DNA from: an uncultured bacterium
GTDB lineage: Bacteria > Cyanobacteriota > Vampirovibrionia > Gastranaerophilales > Gastranaerophilaceae
Direction: 5' to 3'
Assembly: GCA_902489575.1 (NCBI GenBank)
Contig: CABUAQ010000031.1
Span: 1-19,212, forward strand
Length of the DNA: 19,212 nucleotides
The notes below the pieces were generated by a model. It searched no databases. It saw nothing but the letters and a program-made list of their open reading frames with translations, and was not told where the DNA came from. This document shows positions 1-5,933 of this stretch, in pieces. The translations under genes were made by a program, and so were the position numbers. How positions within the stretch are numbered: position 1 is the first letter of the stretch; each line of letters starts with the position of its first letter.

Positions 1-122
1 CTCCAACCTTACCTGCTTGAATATATATAATAAAAATAACAAATTTTCATCAAAGACGCAATATTTTTAGAGTCTTTTTGTCAATTTTTTTATAGATTTG
101 AAATATTCCCTCTGTATCATAA

Positions 123-296
123 TGCTGTTTCGATGACAGACTGTGCAATGCAGACATATCAGTTTCTTTGTTGAAATATTTGCTGTTCGGCCTGGCTGTA
201 TTGGCACTTCTGTCCGCCATAATTTCTTTAATCGTCGCTTATACTAAAGCTAAAAAACAAAGAAAAGGTCAATCTGAAACGAATTTATTTTCCTGA
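123..296 (+). pseudogene. 3' remnant of a small membrane protein
   Basis: An open frame runs from a stop at 120-122 to TGA at 294-296. It encodes one strongly hydrophobic helix (around FGLAVLALLSAIISLIVAY) followed by a basic tail rich in Lys, Arg and Gln. It has no ATG and no ribosome binding site; a TTG at 168 is the only plausible start. It looks like the end of a membrane protein gene whose 5' part is lost, and a weak terminator follows at 315. The family is not recognised. Positions 1-122 hold only AT-rich sequence in which I see nothing. Confidence 0.3.
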
Positions 297-314
297 TAAC
301 GTCTCCTATTTGTT

Positions 315-346
315 TTCTAAGATTCTGTTCTTCTTAGAATTTTTAT
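315..346 (+). terminator. Weak Rho-independent terminator
   Basis: A 7-bp perfect stem, TTCTAAG (315-321) with CTTAGAA (333-339), is followed by a T run (340-344). It would end transcription of the preceding remnant frame. The stem is AT-rich, so it is weak. Confidence 0.45.
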
Positions 347-613
347 AAATTCTGCCGTAGTCCATTTAATATTCAAGGAAAACAATATGATGTTAATGAT
401 CCTGAGCAAAACATAGAACTCGGCGTAAGGGTCCTTAAATCAATATATGATGCTGTTCCTGATAAAGATATTGCCAAAATCGCTACTTTATGGAATGGTA
501 CAGGATTAAAAGAAGTAAATGATTATGGTGCTCGGGCAAAAGAATATTATAAAAATAAATCTTGGAATAACCCATTGGAAATGCCAAAAATTAAATCAAA
601 AAAAGGAAAATAA
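338..613 (+). pseudogene. Lytic transglycosylase-like C-terminal fragment
   Basis: The frame runs from a TAG at 335-337 to TAA at 611-613 without a usable in-frame start codon, and encodes about 90 residues. The part with IELGVRVLKSIYDAVP, then IAKIATLWNGTGLKEVNDYG and a final Tyr-rich stretch, resembles the end of SLT/goose-type lysozyme domains, where a repeat-helix region leads to a Y/W-N-G-T turn and a closing ARxYY helix. The catalytic Glu half would lie upstream and is missing, so this is a 5'-truncated relic. Its stop overlaps the ATG of the next gene (TAATG), so the two were once translated together. This suggests the downstream membrane proteins belonged with a cell-wall hydrolase. 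Family assignment is tentative. Confidence 0.45.
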
Positions 614-1119
614 TGAAAATTTTATTTTATGTCATTCTGGAACTAATATTTATTATCGCCGCTTGGTTTTGGGGAGATTTATTTTTTATCTCAATGCTCA
701 AACCTGGAGAAACATGCCTAACAGCAAATTATGGAATAAATATTGGTAACTATCTGGCATTAGGCTGGAATAACTATTTTCAATGGTTTTCAAATATAGA
801 ACAAATGCCATGCCGTATAACTTTTGCGGCATGGTGCTTATATTTTTTAAGTTGTTTTCCTGCATATGCTTTGTTAAAGGTGTATGGAATGTTTAAGCTT
901 TCAATAACACTTAAATATAAATTTGTTATTTCAGAATATATATTTTACATTGCTTTATTTATGATATGGTTATTTTTGCAGCCAGGTCTAGTGTTAACAA
1001 GTTATAGTTTCATAAATGCTTTAATCGGGGTATTGCTACTATTTGTTCCTTTTATTCTGTGTTCTGTATTTATAATATATGGGTGTAACATGCATATAAT
1101 GAAATTAAAAAGCAAATAA
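613..1119 (+). CDS. Inner-membrane protein of unknown function (paralogue 1)
   Basis: The product has 168 residues with about four predicted membrane helices (residues ~3-29, 70-92, 104-122 and 133-157). Between helices 1 and 2 is a conserved loop containing GETC, NYLALGWNNYFQWF and EQMPCR; Cys35 and Cys67 could form a periplasmic disulfide. It is a clear paralogue of the next gene: the loop pattern G-E-x-C ... N-Y-L-x(2-3)-G-W-N-N-Y-F-x-W-F ... E-Q-x-P-C-R is shared by both. Translation starts at an ATG overlapping the stop of the lytic-transglycosylase-like fragment. The gap to the second copy is 12 bp, so they form one operon. I do not recognise the family. The genes lie outside the tRNA-Gln element, on the host side. 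Confidence 0.7.
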   Translation: MKILFYVILELIFIIAAWFWGDLFFISMLKPGETCLTANYGINIGNYLALGWNNYFQWFSNIEQMPCRITFAAWCLYFLSCFPAYALLKVYGMFKLSITLKYKFVISEYIFYIALFMIWLFLQPGLVLTSYSFINALIGVLLLFVPFILCSVFIIYGCNMHIMKLKSK

Positions 1120-1131
1120 AAAGAGAAAACA

Positions 1132-1626
1132 ATGAAAATAGCAAAATACATTATACTAGAGCTACTGATTATTGTTTTGTCTCTATTATGGGGAACAATG
1201 ATGACGAATGACCATCAAAGTGGCGAAATCTGTATTACTCCTGCTTGGGGGGCTCAAATTCAAAACTATTTGGAATTTGGTTGGAATAACTATTTTCATT
1301 GGTTTAGAAAAGATGAACAAGCCCCATGTCGTTATGAAACATTTACAATCATCTGTTTTTATATTTTAGCCGTTCCTCTCTACACAGGGCTGAAAATTTA
1401 TGGAAAAAATTATTTATACCAAGCCTTATCTTGGCAAGTAATAATTCCTGAATGGTTATTATATATATTTGTTTATTTGTATTTTTTGTTTAAACAAAAA
1501 AATATTATCTTAACACTTGGCAGTCTAGGAAATGCCATTCTTGGAGCAATACTCTTTTTTTTACCATTAATTATTTATGGTAGCTTAATTATCGTTGCCT
1601 TTAAGAAAAGAGAAAGTATCAGATGA
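1132..1626 (+). CDS. Inner-membrane protein of unknown function (paralogue 2)
   Basis: The product has 164 residues and the same architecture as its upstream neighbour: an N-terminal helix (about 5-24), a loop with GEIC, NYLEFGWNNYFHWF and EQAPCR (Cys34, Cys66), then three more hydrophobic helices and a basic C-terminus. An AAAAAGAGAA stretch 5' of the ATG serves as a poor ribosome binding site. Loop sequence is conserved far better than the helices, which implies that the exported loop is the functional part. Tandem duplication of a small membrane protein next to a muramidase remnant could reflect immunity or lysis-related functions, but that is speculation. No family is recognised. Confidence 0.7.
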   Translation: MKIAKYIILELLIIVLSLLWGTMMTNDHQSGEICITPAWGAQIQNYLEFGWNNYFHWFRKDEQAPCRYETFTIICFYILAVPLYTGLKIYGKNYLYQALSWQVIIPEWLLYIFVYLYFLFKQKNIILTLGSLGNAILGAILFFLPLIIYGSLIIVAFKKRESIR

Positions 1627-1710
1627 AGAAATTCAATTTTTAGCTAGTATGATTTTGAGTCATCTGCTGTGTCACCTTGTTGTATCATTTAGCAGATCAC
1701 TAGTAAAAAA

Positions 1711-1745
1711 TCAAAAAAAATAGCTCGTTATTTCAACGAGCTATT
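1711..1745 (-). terminator. Displaced tRNA-Gln terminator
   Basis: An 11-bp perfect stem (1719-1729 with 1735-1745, loop ATTTC) is preceded on the plus strand by an A run (1713-1720), which is a U tract when read on the minus strand. It therefore terminates minus-strand transcription. It lies just outside the left tRNA 3'-end copy, so it is probably the terminator that followed tRNA-Gln before the element inserted. It can also form a stem at the end of the 1132-1626 transcript. Confidence 0.75.
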
Positions 1746-1751
1746 CATATG

Positions 1752-1777
1752 CTTGGCTGGGGTGGCAGGATTCGAAC
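1752..1777. repeat. Left attachment site (partial tRNA-Gln 3' end)
   Basis: This copy matches 18993-19018 in 25 of 26 positions and comprises the CCA end, the 3' acceptor strand, the 3' T-stem and the TTCGAA T-loop in minus orientation. The single difference (A at 1767, T in the right copy) falls in the T-stem. The sequence to its right no longer resembles a tRNA, so this is the truncated copy left by site-specific integration. Confidence 0.88.
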
Positions 1778-1854
1778 TTTGATTCTTCAAAAATTTAAAA
1801 ACACGTATAATCAACAAGTTGCTAAGTTTTTGGCTGGGAGTGTTTGACCCAAAA

Positions 1855-1966
1855 ATTAGCAGCACGCATTAGCAGTTTTTTGAATATTACATTAGCAGTC
1901 AAACCTTTGTCAACAGGGGCTTTCAGAGGAATGATATTTTTTGTTTTTGAGCTTTCGCATTAGCAG
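1855..1966 (+). repeat. Left cluster of integrase arm-type repeats
   Basis: Four direct copies of (C)ATTAGCAG occur at 1855-1862, 1867-1875, 1890-1898 and 1958-1966, with start-to-start spacings of about 13, 23 and 68 bp. The same motif recurs three times at the other end of the element. Within 1627-2090, which has no gene, these repeats, the displaced terminator, the attachment site and the promoter region of the next gene are the only structures I see. The likely role is integrase (or excisionase) arm binding. Confidence 0.65.
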
Positions 1967-2004
1967 AAGAAACAGTAGGTGAAAATATATTTTAAATTAT
2001 ATTG

Positions 2005-2035
2005 ATTTTACATTATTTGTAAAATGTATTTTACA
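2005..2035. promoter_or_regulatory. Candidate operator upstream of the ATPase gene
   Basis: A perfect inverted repeat, ATTTTACA (2005-2012), TTATT, TGTAAAAT (2018-2025), is followed by a third half site ATTTTACA (2028-2035), immediately upstream of the -35 box at 2042. The position suits a repressor or activator site. The arms are AT-rich in an AT-rich genome, so chance is possible. Confidence 0.4.
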
Positions 2036-2041
2036 AAACAC

Positions 2042-2070
2042 TTGACTTTTGTGTTTTTGTTAAGTATATA
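2042..2070 (+). promoter_or_regulatory. Sigma70-type promoter of the ATPase gene
   Basis: TTGACT (2042-2047), a 17-bp spacer and TATATA (2065-2070) are followed by GGAGGG (2079-2084) six bases before the ATG at 2091. Confidence 0.65.
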
Positions 2071-2090
2071 TAAATATTGGAGGGCTAAAT

Positions 2091-3413
2091 ATGCAAAACG
2101 GAACAGAAATTATAGTCGATAGACCGCAATATATAGAGCAATTGAAAAAATGGCAGGTTCAAACCGACTTAATCAAAATAGTTACCGGTGTGCGGCGCTG
2201 TGGCAAGTCTAAGCTGTTTTATCTTTATCAGCAAGATTTAATTGCGAATAAGGTTGCAGATGATAGCCAGATAATCAATATTAACCTTGAAGACCTTATA
2301 CAAAGTCAGAAAATTGGCTTGGAATACGATGCAGAGAACTTTTTGATTGGTTATAACAAGCTCTTGGATTATATTATAGAGCATCTTAATCCTCAGAAGA
2401 TGAATTATGTCTTTATTGATGAAATACAGCTATTAAAAGATTGGCAGCTTGTTGCGAATACGTTGCGTTTGCAGAAAAATGTTGATTTGTATTTGACCGG
2501 TTCGAACGCTTATATGTTTTCAAGTGACTTGGCCAATCAACTGGGAGGGCGGTATGTTGAAATTAAAATGCAGCCCTTATCATTTAAAGAATATTTTTTT
2601 GCATATCCTGATTTTGCTCAACATTTTGCGAAAACTAAAAAAGATATAATGGAATTGAATAATCCAATGGGTATTTATTCTCGTTACATCAAAGAAAGCG
2701 GCTTTCCTCAAACATTAAGGTTGTTATATGATAAGCAGCTCATTAGTGACTATCTGCTAGATACGGTATATCTAAACACAATTCAGAAAGATGTTGTCAA
2801 ACGGTTTAATATTGCCGATACGAACAAACTTGACGCGGTGGTTAAGTATTTGTTTGACAATATCGGTTGTGAAACATCTGTTCGTAATATTTCAAAAAGT
2901 TTGGAAGCAAGCGGGCGTAAAATATCGGTTCCGACGATTGATAGCTATATTCAGGGCTTATTGGACAGTTTCTTGATGTACAAGTGCGACCGATACGATA
3001 TTAAAGGCAAACAGTATTTAGATAGTAATGCTAAATATTATGTGGCAGATATCGGTTTGCGAACAGCTTTACTCGGTATCAAAGATATGGATGCCGGTCA
3101 TATTTTGGAAAATGTGGTGTATCTGGAGCTAATACGGCGAGGTTATGAAGTATCTGTCGGTAAACTGGTTAAAAGCGGAAAAAATATAGAAGTTGACTTT
3201 GTGGCTAAGAAAAGCGGGGGATTGGTAGAGTATTACCAAGTGGCACTGAATGTGCTTGAACCACAAATTTTGCAAAGAGAATTAGCCCCCTTAGAGGCTA
3301 TTGATGATAATTACCCCAAGTTCTTGCTATCGATGGACTATGGCTCAGGCGAAAACAACGGCATTAAACGCCTGAATGTTTTTGACTGGTTGCTGGAAGG
3401 GAAACAAAACTAG
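2091..3413 (+). CDS. AAA-family ATPase with DUF4143 C-terminal domain
   Basis: The product has 440 residues, the usual length of the AAA_14/DUF4143 family. The N-terminal ATPase shows Walker A GVRRCGKS (residues 33-40), Walker B YVFIDE (106-111) and a TGSNA motif near 136-140, followed by the family-typical LGGRYVEIKMQPLSFKEYF. The C-terminal DUF4143 part contains LENVVYLELIRRGYEV and EVDFVAKK, a PD-(D/E)XK-like arrangement, but the following strand reads YYQVA in place of the E-x-K motif, so nuclease activity is doubtful. Family members are widespread stand-alone ATPases of unclear role, often in gut bacteria and mobile regions. Promoter, operator-like repeat and ribosome binding site are all visible upstream. 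It is the first gene inside the left end of the element, facing inward. No partner gene is obvious. Confidence 0.85.
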   Translation: MQNGTEIIVDRPQYIEQLKKWQVQTDLIKIVTGVRRCGKSKLFYLYQQDLIANKVADDSQIININLEDLIQSQKIGLEYDAENFLIGYNKLLDYIIEHLNPQKMNYVFIDEIQLLKDWQLVANTLRLQKNVDLYLTGSNAYMFSSDLANQLGGRYVEIKMQPLSFKEYFFAYPDFAQHFAKTKKDIMELNNPMGIYSRYIKESGFPQTLRLLYDKQLISDYLLDTVYLNTIQKDVVKRFNIADTNKLDAVVKYLFDNIGCETSVRNISKSLEASGRKISVPTIDSYIQGLLDSFLMYKCDRYDIKGKQYLDSNAKYYVADIGLRTALLGIKDMDAGHILENVVYLELIRRGYEVSVGKLVKSGKNIEVDFVAKKSGGLVEYYQVALNVLEPQILQRELAPLEAIDDNYPKFLLSMDYGSGENNGIKRLNVFDWLLEGKQN

Positions 3414-3496
3414 AACTGAATATTTTTGTTGCAATTAAAAAGAGTTAGGTATTACACTTACTTATCGTAGTTAATATATAATAAAGGTTTATTATA

Positions 3497-4381
3497 ATGA
3501 ATGATAATATAGCTCAATTTTCACTATCTTTTCAAGGAAATGATACTGATAAGCATCAAATAGATCTTTATGATGTATCTCAAGCCTTAATTGGATTCCA
3601 AAGAACGCTAGCCTTAACAACAAATTTAATGTTAAACGGAGAATTAATAACTCAAGCTCCTTCGTTAAAAAATGCAATGATTTTGGCTTCTCCGCCTAAA
3701 AAAGGGAGTTGGGAGCTTATCGTAGCTATAGCTACAGGAGGATATTTTTTGTTAACGGCACCGAAAGATACTATTTTAGGGAATTTAATATATTCGGCAT
3801 ATGATTTTATTATAAAAGAAAGTTTGGGCTTTCATCCTAAATTGGACGAATCTCTTGTTACTCAATACGAAGAGTTTCAAAAACAAAAAGATAGTTCTAA
3901 AAAAATAATTACTCTAAATAAAGCGCGTCTACAATCGTTGACAGAAAAATGTCAGAATTCTATTAAAGAAATACATCGCCCTATTTATGGAAAGAATACA
4001 GCAAAATCAGCTGTTATTAGTTGTAATATTGGTAGGCAAGTTATTCAAGTTGGACCAGAATTAAATATGGGAACATATGGAAGTCTGATTGGATTAAAAG
4101 AAAGTAACGAGCTAGAAACTTTTGAAGGGCGAATCTCTAGTTATGATGTTAACACTCAAAAAGGGCGAATTTTTATTCCTGAATTACTTCGGTCAATACC
4201 ATTTGAATTAGAAAGAAATAGTTTATCAATTCCAGATAGAGAAAGACTGATTGATAGCTTGAAGGCATATCAACGGGTAAATAATAAAATATCAGATATT
4301 GGTTTTGTAAAATTGAAAGGGTATAGATTTACCAATTTTCAGAATGATATAAAAAAGTTATTTATTGTAGACATGGAGTAA
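3497..4381 (+). CDS. Unknown protein with OB-like C-terminal region
   Basis: The product has 294 residues. The N-terminal ~65 residues (IDLYDVSQALIGFQRTLALT and so on) look like an alpha/beta domain; a hydrophobic segment at about 74-87 follows a PPKKGSWEL motif and could be a membrane helix or a buried strand. A Lys-rich helical region spans about 120-160. The C-terminal region has FEGRISSYDVNTQKGRIFIP followed by SIPFELE, a pattern like a small OB or cold-shock-like barrel with a G-R-I core. I believe similar hypothetical proteins are common in mobile regions but cannot name the family with certainty. An AAAGG at 3483-3487 lies nine bases before the ATG, and TATAAT at 3477-3482 is the likely -10, with no good -35. 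It lies 83 bp after the ATPase and is probably transcribed independently. Confidence 0.65.
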   Translation: MNDNIAQFSLSFQGNDTDKHQIDLYDVSQALIGFQRTLALTTNLMLNGELITQAPSLKNAMILASPPKKGSWELIVAIATGGYFLLTAPKDTILGNLIYSAYDFIIKESLGFHPKLDESLVTQYEEFQKQKDSSKKIITLNKARLQSLTEKCQNSIKEIHRPIYGKNTAKSAVISCNIGRQVIQVGPELNMGTYGSLIGLKESNELETFEGRISSYDVNTQKGRIFIPELLRSIPFELERNSLSIPDRERLIDSLKAYQRVNNKISDIGFVKLKGYRFTNFQNDIKKLFIVDME

Positions 4382-4422
4382 AAAAATTATTGGCTAAATA
4401 CTGTGAGGAAAATAGAGTTACT

Positions 4423-4635
4423 CTAACCGCCGCAGACTTTACAAGCCCTTGCTCCTTGAGCTTGGGCTTTTTGTTTGGTGGTTTTGATACAGTTCTTGGT
4501 ACATTTTTTAGCCCATTTGCAGGTGGGGTTATGATAGATATATGTTTTTATATTCATTACCACTAGTTTGTCATTAGCGGCGAAAGCTGGTGACACTAGA
4601 AACAAAAACATCAACAAATAAAGTATTTTTCTCAT
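4423..4635 (-). CDS. Small Cys-rich periplasmic protein, probably metal-binding
   Basis: The product has 70 residues: a classical signal peptide (basic MRK, hydrophobic core, cleavage after SPAFA around residue 19) and a mature part of about 50 residues. The mature part has His35 and Cys39 (YHNPTC), Cys45, Cys49 and a C-terminal CKVCGG (Cys65, Cys68). The spacing H-x3-C-x5-C-x3-C ... C-x2-C resembles small periplasmic zinc- or cofactor-binding modules. Its ATG overlaps the stop of the upstream hydrolase gene in an ATGA arrangement, so translation is coupled. Both products would act in the envelope. Metal binding is inferred from the Cys/His pattern only. Confidence 0.75.
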   Translation of the reverse strand: MRKILYLLMFLFLVSPAFAANDKLVVMNIKTYIYHNPTCKWAKKCTKNCIKTTKQKAQAQGARACKVCGG

Positions 4636-5390
4636 TTTTCACTCCAAACCTGATTATAAATACTTTCCCAGCCCTCGTTATGGGTTGCTCCGTTGACTTC
4701 AACAATTAAGTCATCATTCCCGACAAATTTACGCACTAACACCAGAGGGATAACCTCGTCATTACTGCCGACATAGTGAATTTGCGGAAGTTTGGCAAAT
4801 TGGGTTCGATAACTTTCTAAATTCATAGATTCGTTAAGCGGCGGCAAATTGTGATATTGCGTCCAAGCCAAGTGGTCGAGATTTCCGGCAATGGTTATAA
4901 TTTTTTTGACATTCAACCCCCTTTTTGCGGTTGCAACCAATCCTGCAACTTGTGCCCCTCCCGAAAAACCAACCAAAACAACTGGATTATTACCGGCAAT
5001 TTGTCTTATCGTTTCATATTCGGCATTAATAATTTCAGGAGCAAATCGTGCGGTCGTCCAATGCCTTTTTGAGCAAATCGGACTTTTAATATATTGACAG
5101 GGACGTGCGATATAAACAACATTCGGACTGTTGTCGCCCAAAGCCAATTCACGAACTAATGTTCCGCGCGGTGTCGGGTCTTGTGTTGCTTTACCATGAC
5201 TATTAAAAGCATAACCATCACCCTCAATATAAATTTTGTACACACCTTGCGGATTGGTTATCTTCTGCCATGTTACAATCGTAAAGTTCCGTGTTTCAAC
5301 TTCTTTATAAACATAGTCGGAGGGGACTGTTATTGAAGAACAGTTTGTCAAAAGCAACAGCGCCGCAAATATTTTCATTAAAGTCTTCAT
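4632..5390 (-). CDS. Alpha/beta-hydrolase-like lipoprotein
   Basis: The start at 5390 gives a 252-residue protein beginning MKTLMKIFAALLLLTNCSS, a lipoprotein signal with a slightly atypical lipobox (LTNC, Asn at -1). An in-frame ATG at 5402 has AGGAGG only one base upstream, which is too close; the same AGGAGG is 13 bases from the chosen ATG, and an ATG at 5426 adds a non-signal extension, so the start is not settled. The body is an alpha/beta-hydrolase: nucleophile elbow GFSGG in VVLVGFSGGAQVAG, then GSNDEVIPL with the likely acid Asp, then GATHNEGW with the catalytic His. These form a plausible Ser-Asp-His triad, so it is probably an esterase or lipase anchored in the envelope. The substrate is unknown. 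It is the first gene of a two-gene minus-strand operon. Confidence 0.75.
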   Translation of the reverse strand: MKTLMKIFAALLLLTNCSSITVPSDYVYKEVETRNFTIVTWQKITNPQGVYKIYIEGDGYAFNSHGKATQDPTPRGTLVRELALGDNSPNVVYIARPCQYIKSPICSKRHWTTARFAPEIINAEYETIRQIAGNNPVVLVGFSGGAQVAGLVATAKRGLNVKKIITIAGNLDHLAWTQYHNLPPLNESMNLESYRTQFAKLPQIHYVGSNDEVIPLVLVRKFVGNDDLIVEVNGATHNEGWESIYNQVWSEK

Positions 5391-5576
5391 AACGTTAACC
5401 ATACCTCCTAATATTTTAAACCACAATAATATTTTAACTCTATATCTGTTTTTACGGTATTTTTCGCACGCATACGCATAAATCGCTTAAAACCGCATAA
5501 TTTATCATTTTTAATCAAAACTGCCGCATATCGTCAAAAAATGTGGTTTTATACGGTGAAATATTTTATTTTTTAA

Positions 5577-5605
5577 TTGCAAATCAACCACACTCCCGAT
5601 AACAT
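5577..5605 (+). promoter_or_regulatory. Promoter of the autotransporter leader RNA
   Basis: TTGCAA (5577-5582), a 17-bp spacer and TAACAT (5600-5605) predict a start near 5612, giving an untranslated leader of about 320 nt. The stretch 5427-5576 upstream contains several CGCATA and ACCGCATA-like repeats and must also hold the minus-strand promoter of the hydrolase; I cannot place that promoter. Confidence 0.6.
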
Positions 5606-5780
5606 ACAGTCAGGCACGAAGTTTACTTCGTGTTTAGTACCTTAAGTGGTACGGGGCTTTCATCGGCTCTTATCTAGTTCGGTGTTAGGATATAACATCG
5701 TCATATTGTCAGCTACTCATCATAGCCGACAGTAAATATATCCCCGATTCATAGTGATATGGTCGGGGAGCTTTTAACGA

Positions 5781-5825
5781 ATGTTCAGGAACCATATTCC
5801 TATCTCTGAAAAAATATGGCTCTAA
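5781..5825 (+). CDS. Possible leader peptide in the attenuator
   Basis: ATG at 5781 opens a 14-codon frame (MFRNHIPISEKIWL) ending in TAA. A GGGGAG at 5765-5770 lies 10 bases upstream, and this is exactly the B strand of the leader structure, so ribosome binding here would compete with both A:B and B:C pairing. This is suggestive only; the peptide shows no run of one regulatory amino acid. Confidence 0.2.
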   Translation: MFRNHIPISEKIWL

Positions 5826-5870
5826 AGGTTAAAGGAATCATTTAACTAGATATGATTGATGAACTCTCCG

Positions 5871-5900
5871 ACCACCTTATAAAACAGGTGGTTTTCTTTT
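5871..5900 (+). terminator. Terminator inside the autotransporter leader
   Basis: Stem ACCACC (5871-5876) with GGTGGT (5887-5892), loop TTATAAAACA, then TTTTCTTTT (5892-5900). It lies about 35 bp before the autotransporter start, so it must be bypassed for that gene to be expressed. Confidence 0.7.
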
Positions 5901-5913
5901 AATTGCAATTAAA
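5898..5913. repeat. 16-bp perfect palindrome before the autotransporter RBS
   Basis: TTTAATTGCAATTAAA is self-complementary and overlaps the terminator U tract. Its left part (TTTAATTGCAA) recurs at the promoter (about 5572-5582), so it brackets the leader. It may be an operator, an RNA hairpin next to the AAGGAAG ribosome binding site, or chance in AT-rich DNA. Confidence 0.35.
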
Positions 5914-5933
5914 GAAGAAGGAAGTCTAATCAT

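Larger units (their letters stand above)
5612..5900 (+). promoter_or_regulatory. Structured leader RNA (attenuator or riboswitch-like) of the autotransporter
   Basis: A chain of stems is visible: 5615-5621/5626-5632 (CACGAAG, TTTA loop); 5637-5641/5648-5652; 5688-5694/5737-5743 enclosing 5707-5714/5724-5731; A:B 5741-5747/5763-5769 (TCCCCGA/TCGGGGA); 5792-5798/5813-5819; 5828-5833/5841-5846; and a terminator 5871-5876/5887-5892. B (5761-5770) can instead pair over 10 bp, with one G-U, with C (5864-5873), and C shares its last three bases with the 5' arm of the terminator. A:B and B:C are therefore exclusive, and B:C excludes the full terminator, as in an attenuator. The 5688-5694/5737-5743 stem also overlaps A. 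I do not recognise the sensory part as a known riboswitch class. It fills the 5427-5933 gap between genes. Confidence 0.6.

Noticed and set aside
1829..1842. Second, degenerate tRNA-like core (TTGGCTGGGAGTG)
   Set aside because: Only about 10 bases match, with no T-loop sequence; chance or an old remnant cannot be distinguished.
5577..5933. Phase-variable (invertible) promoter of the autotransporter driven by the serine recombinase
   Set aside because: The repeated TTTAATTGCAA bracketing the leader is in direct orientation and one copy is a palindrome; no convincing pair of inverted crossover sites was found.
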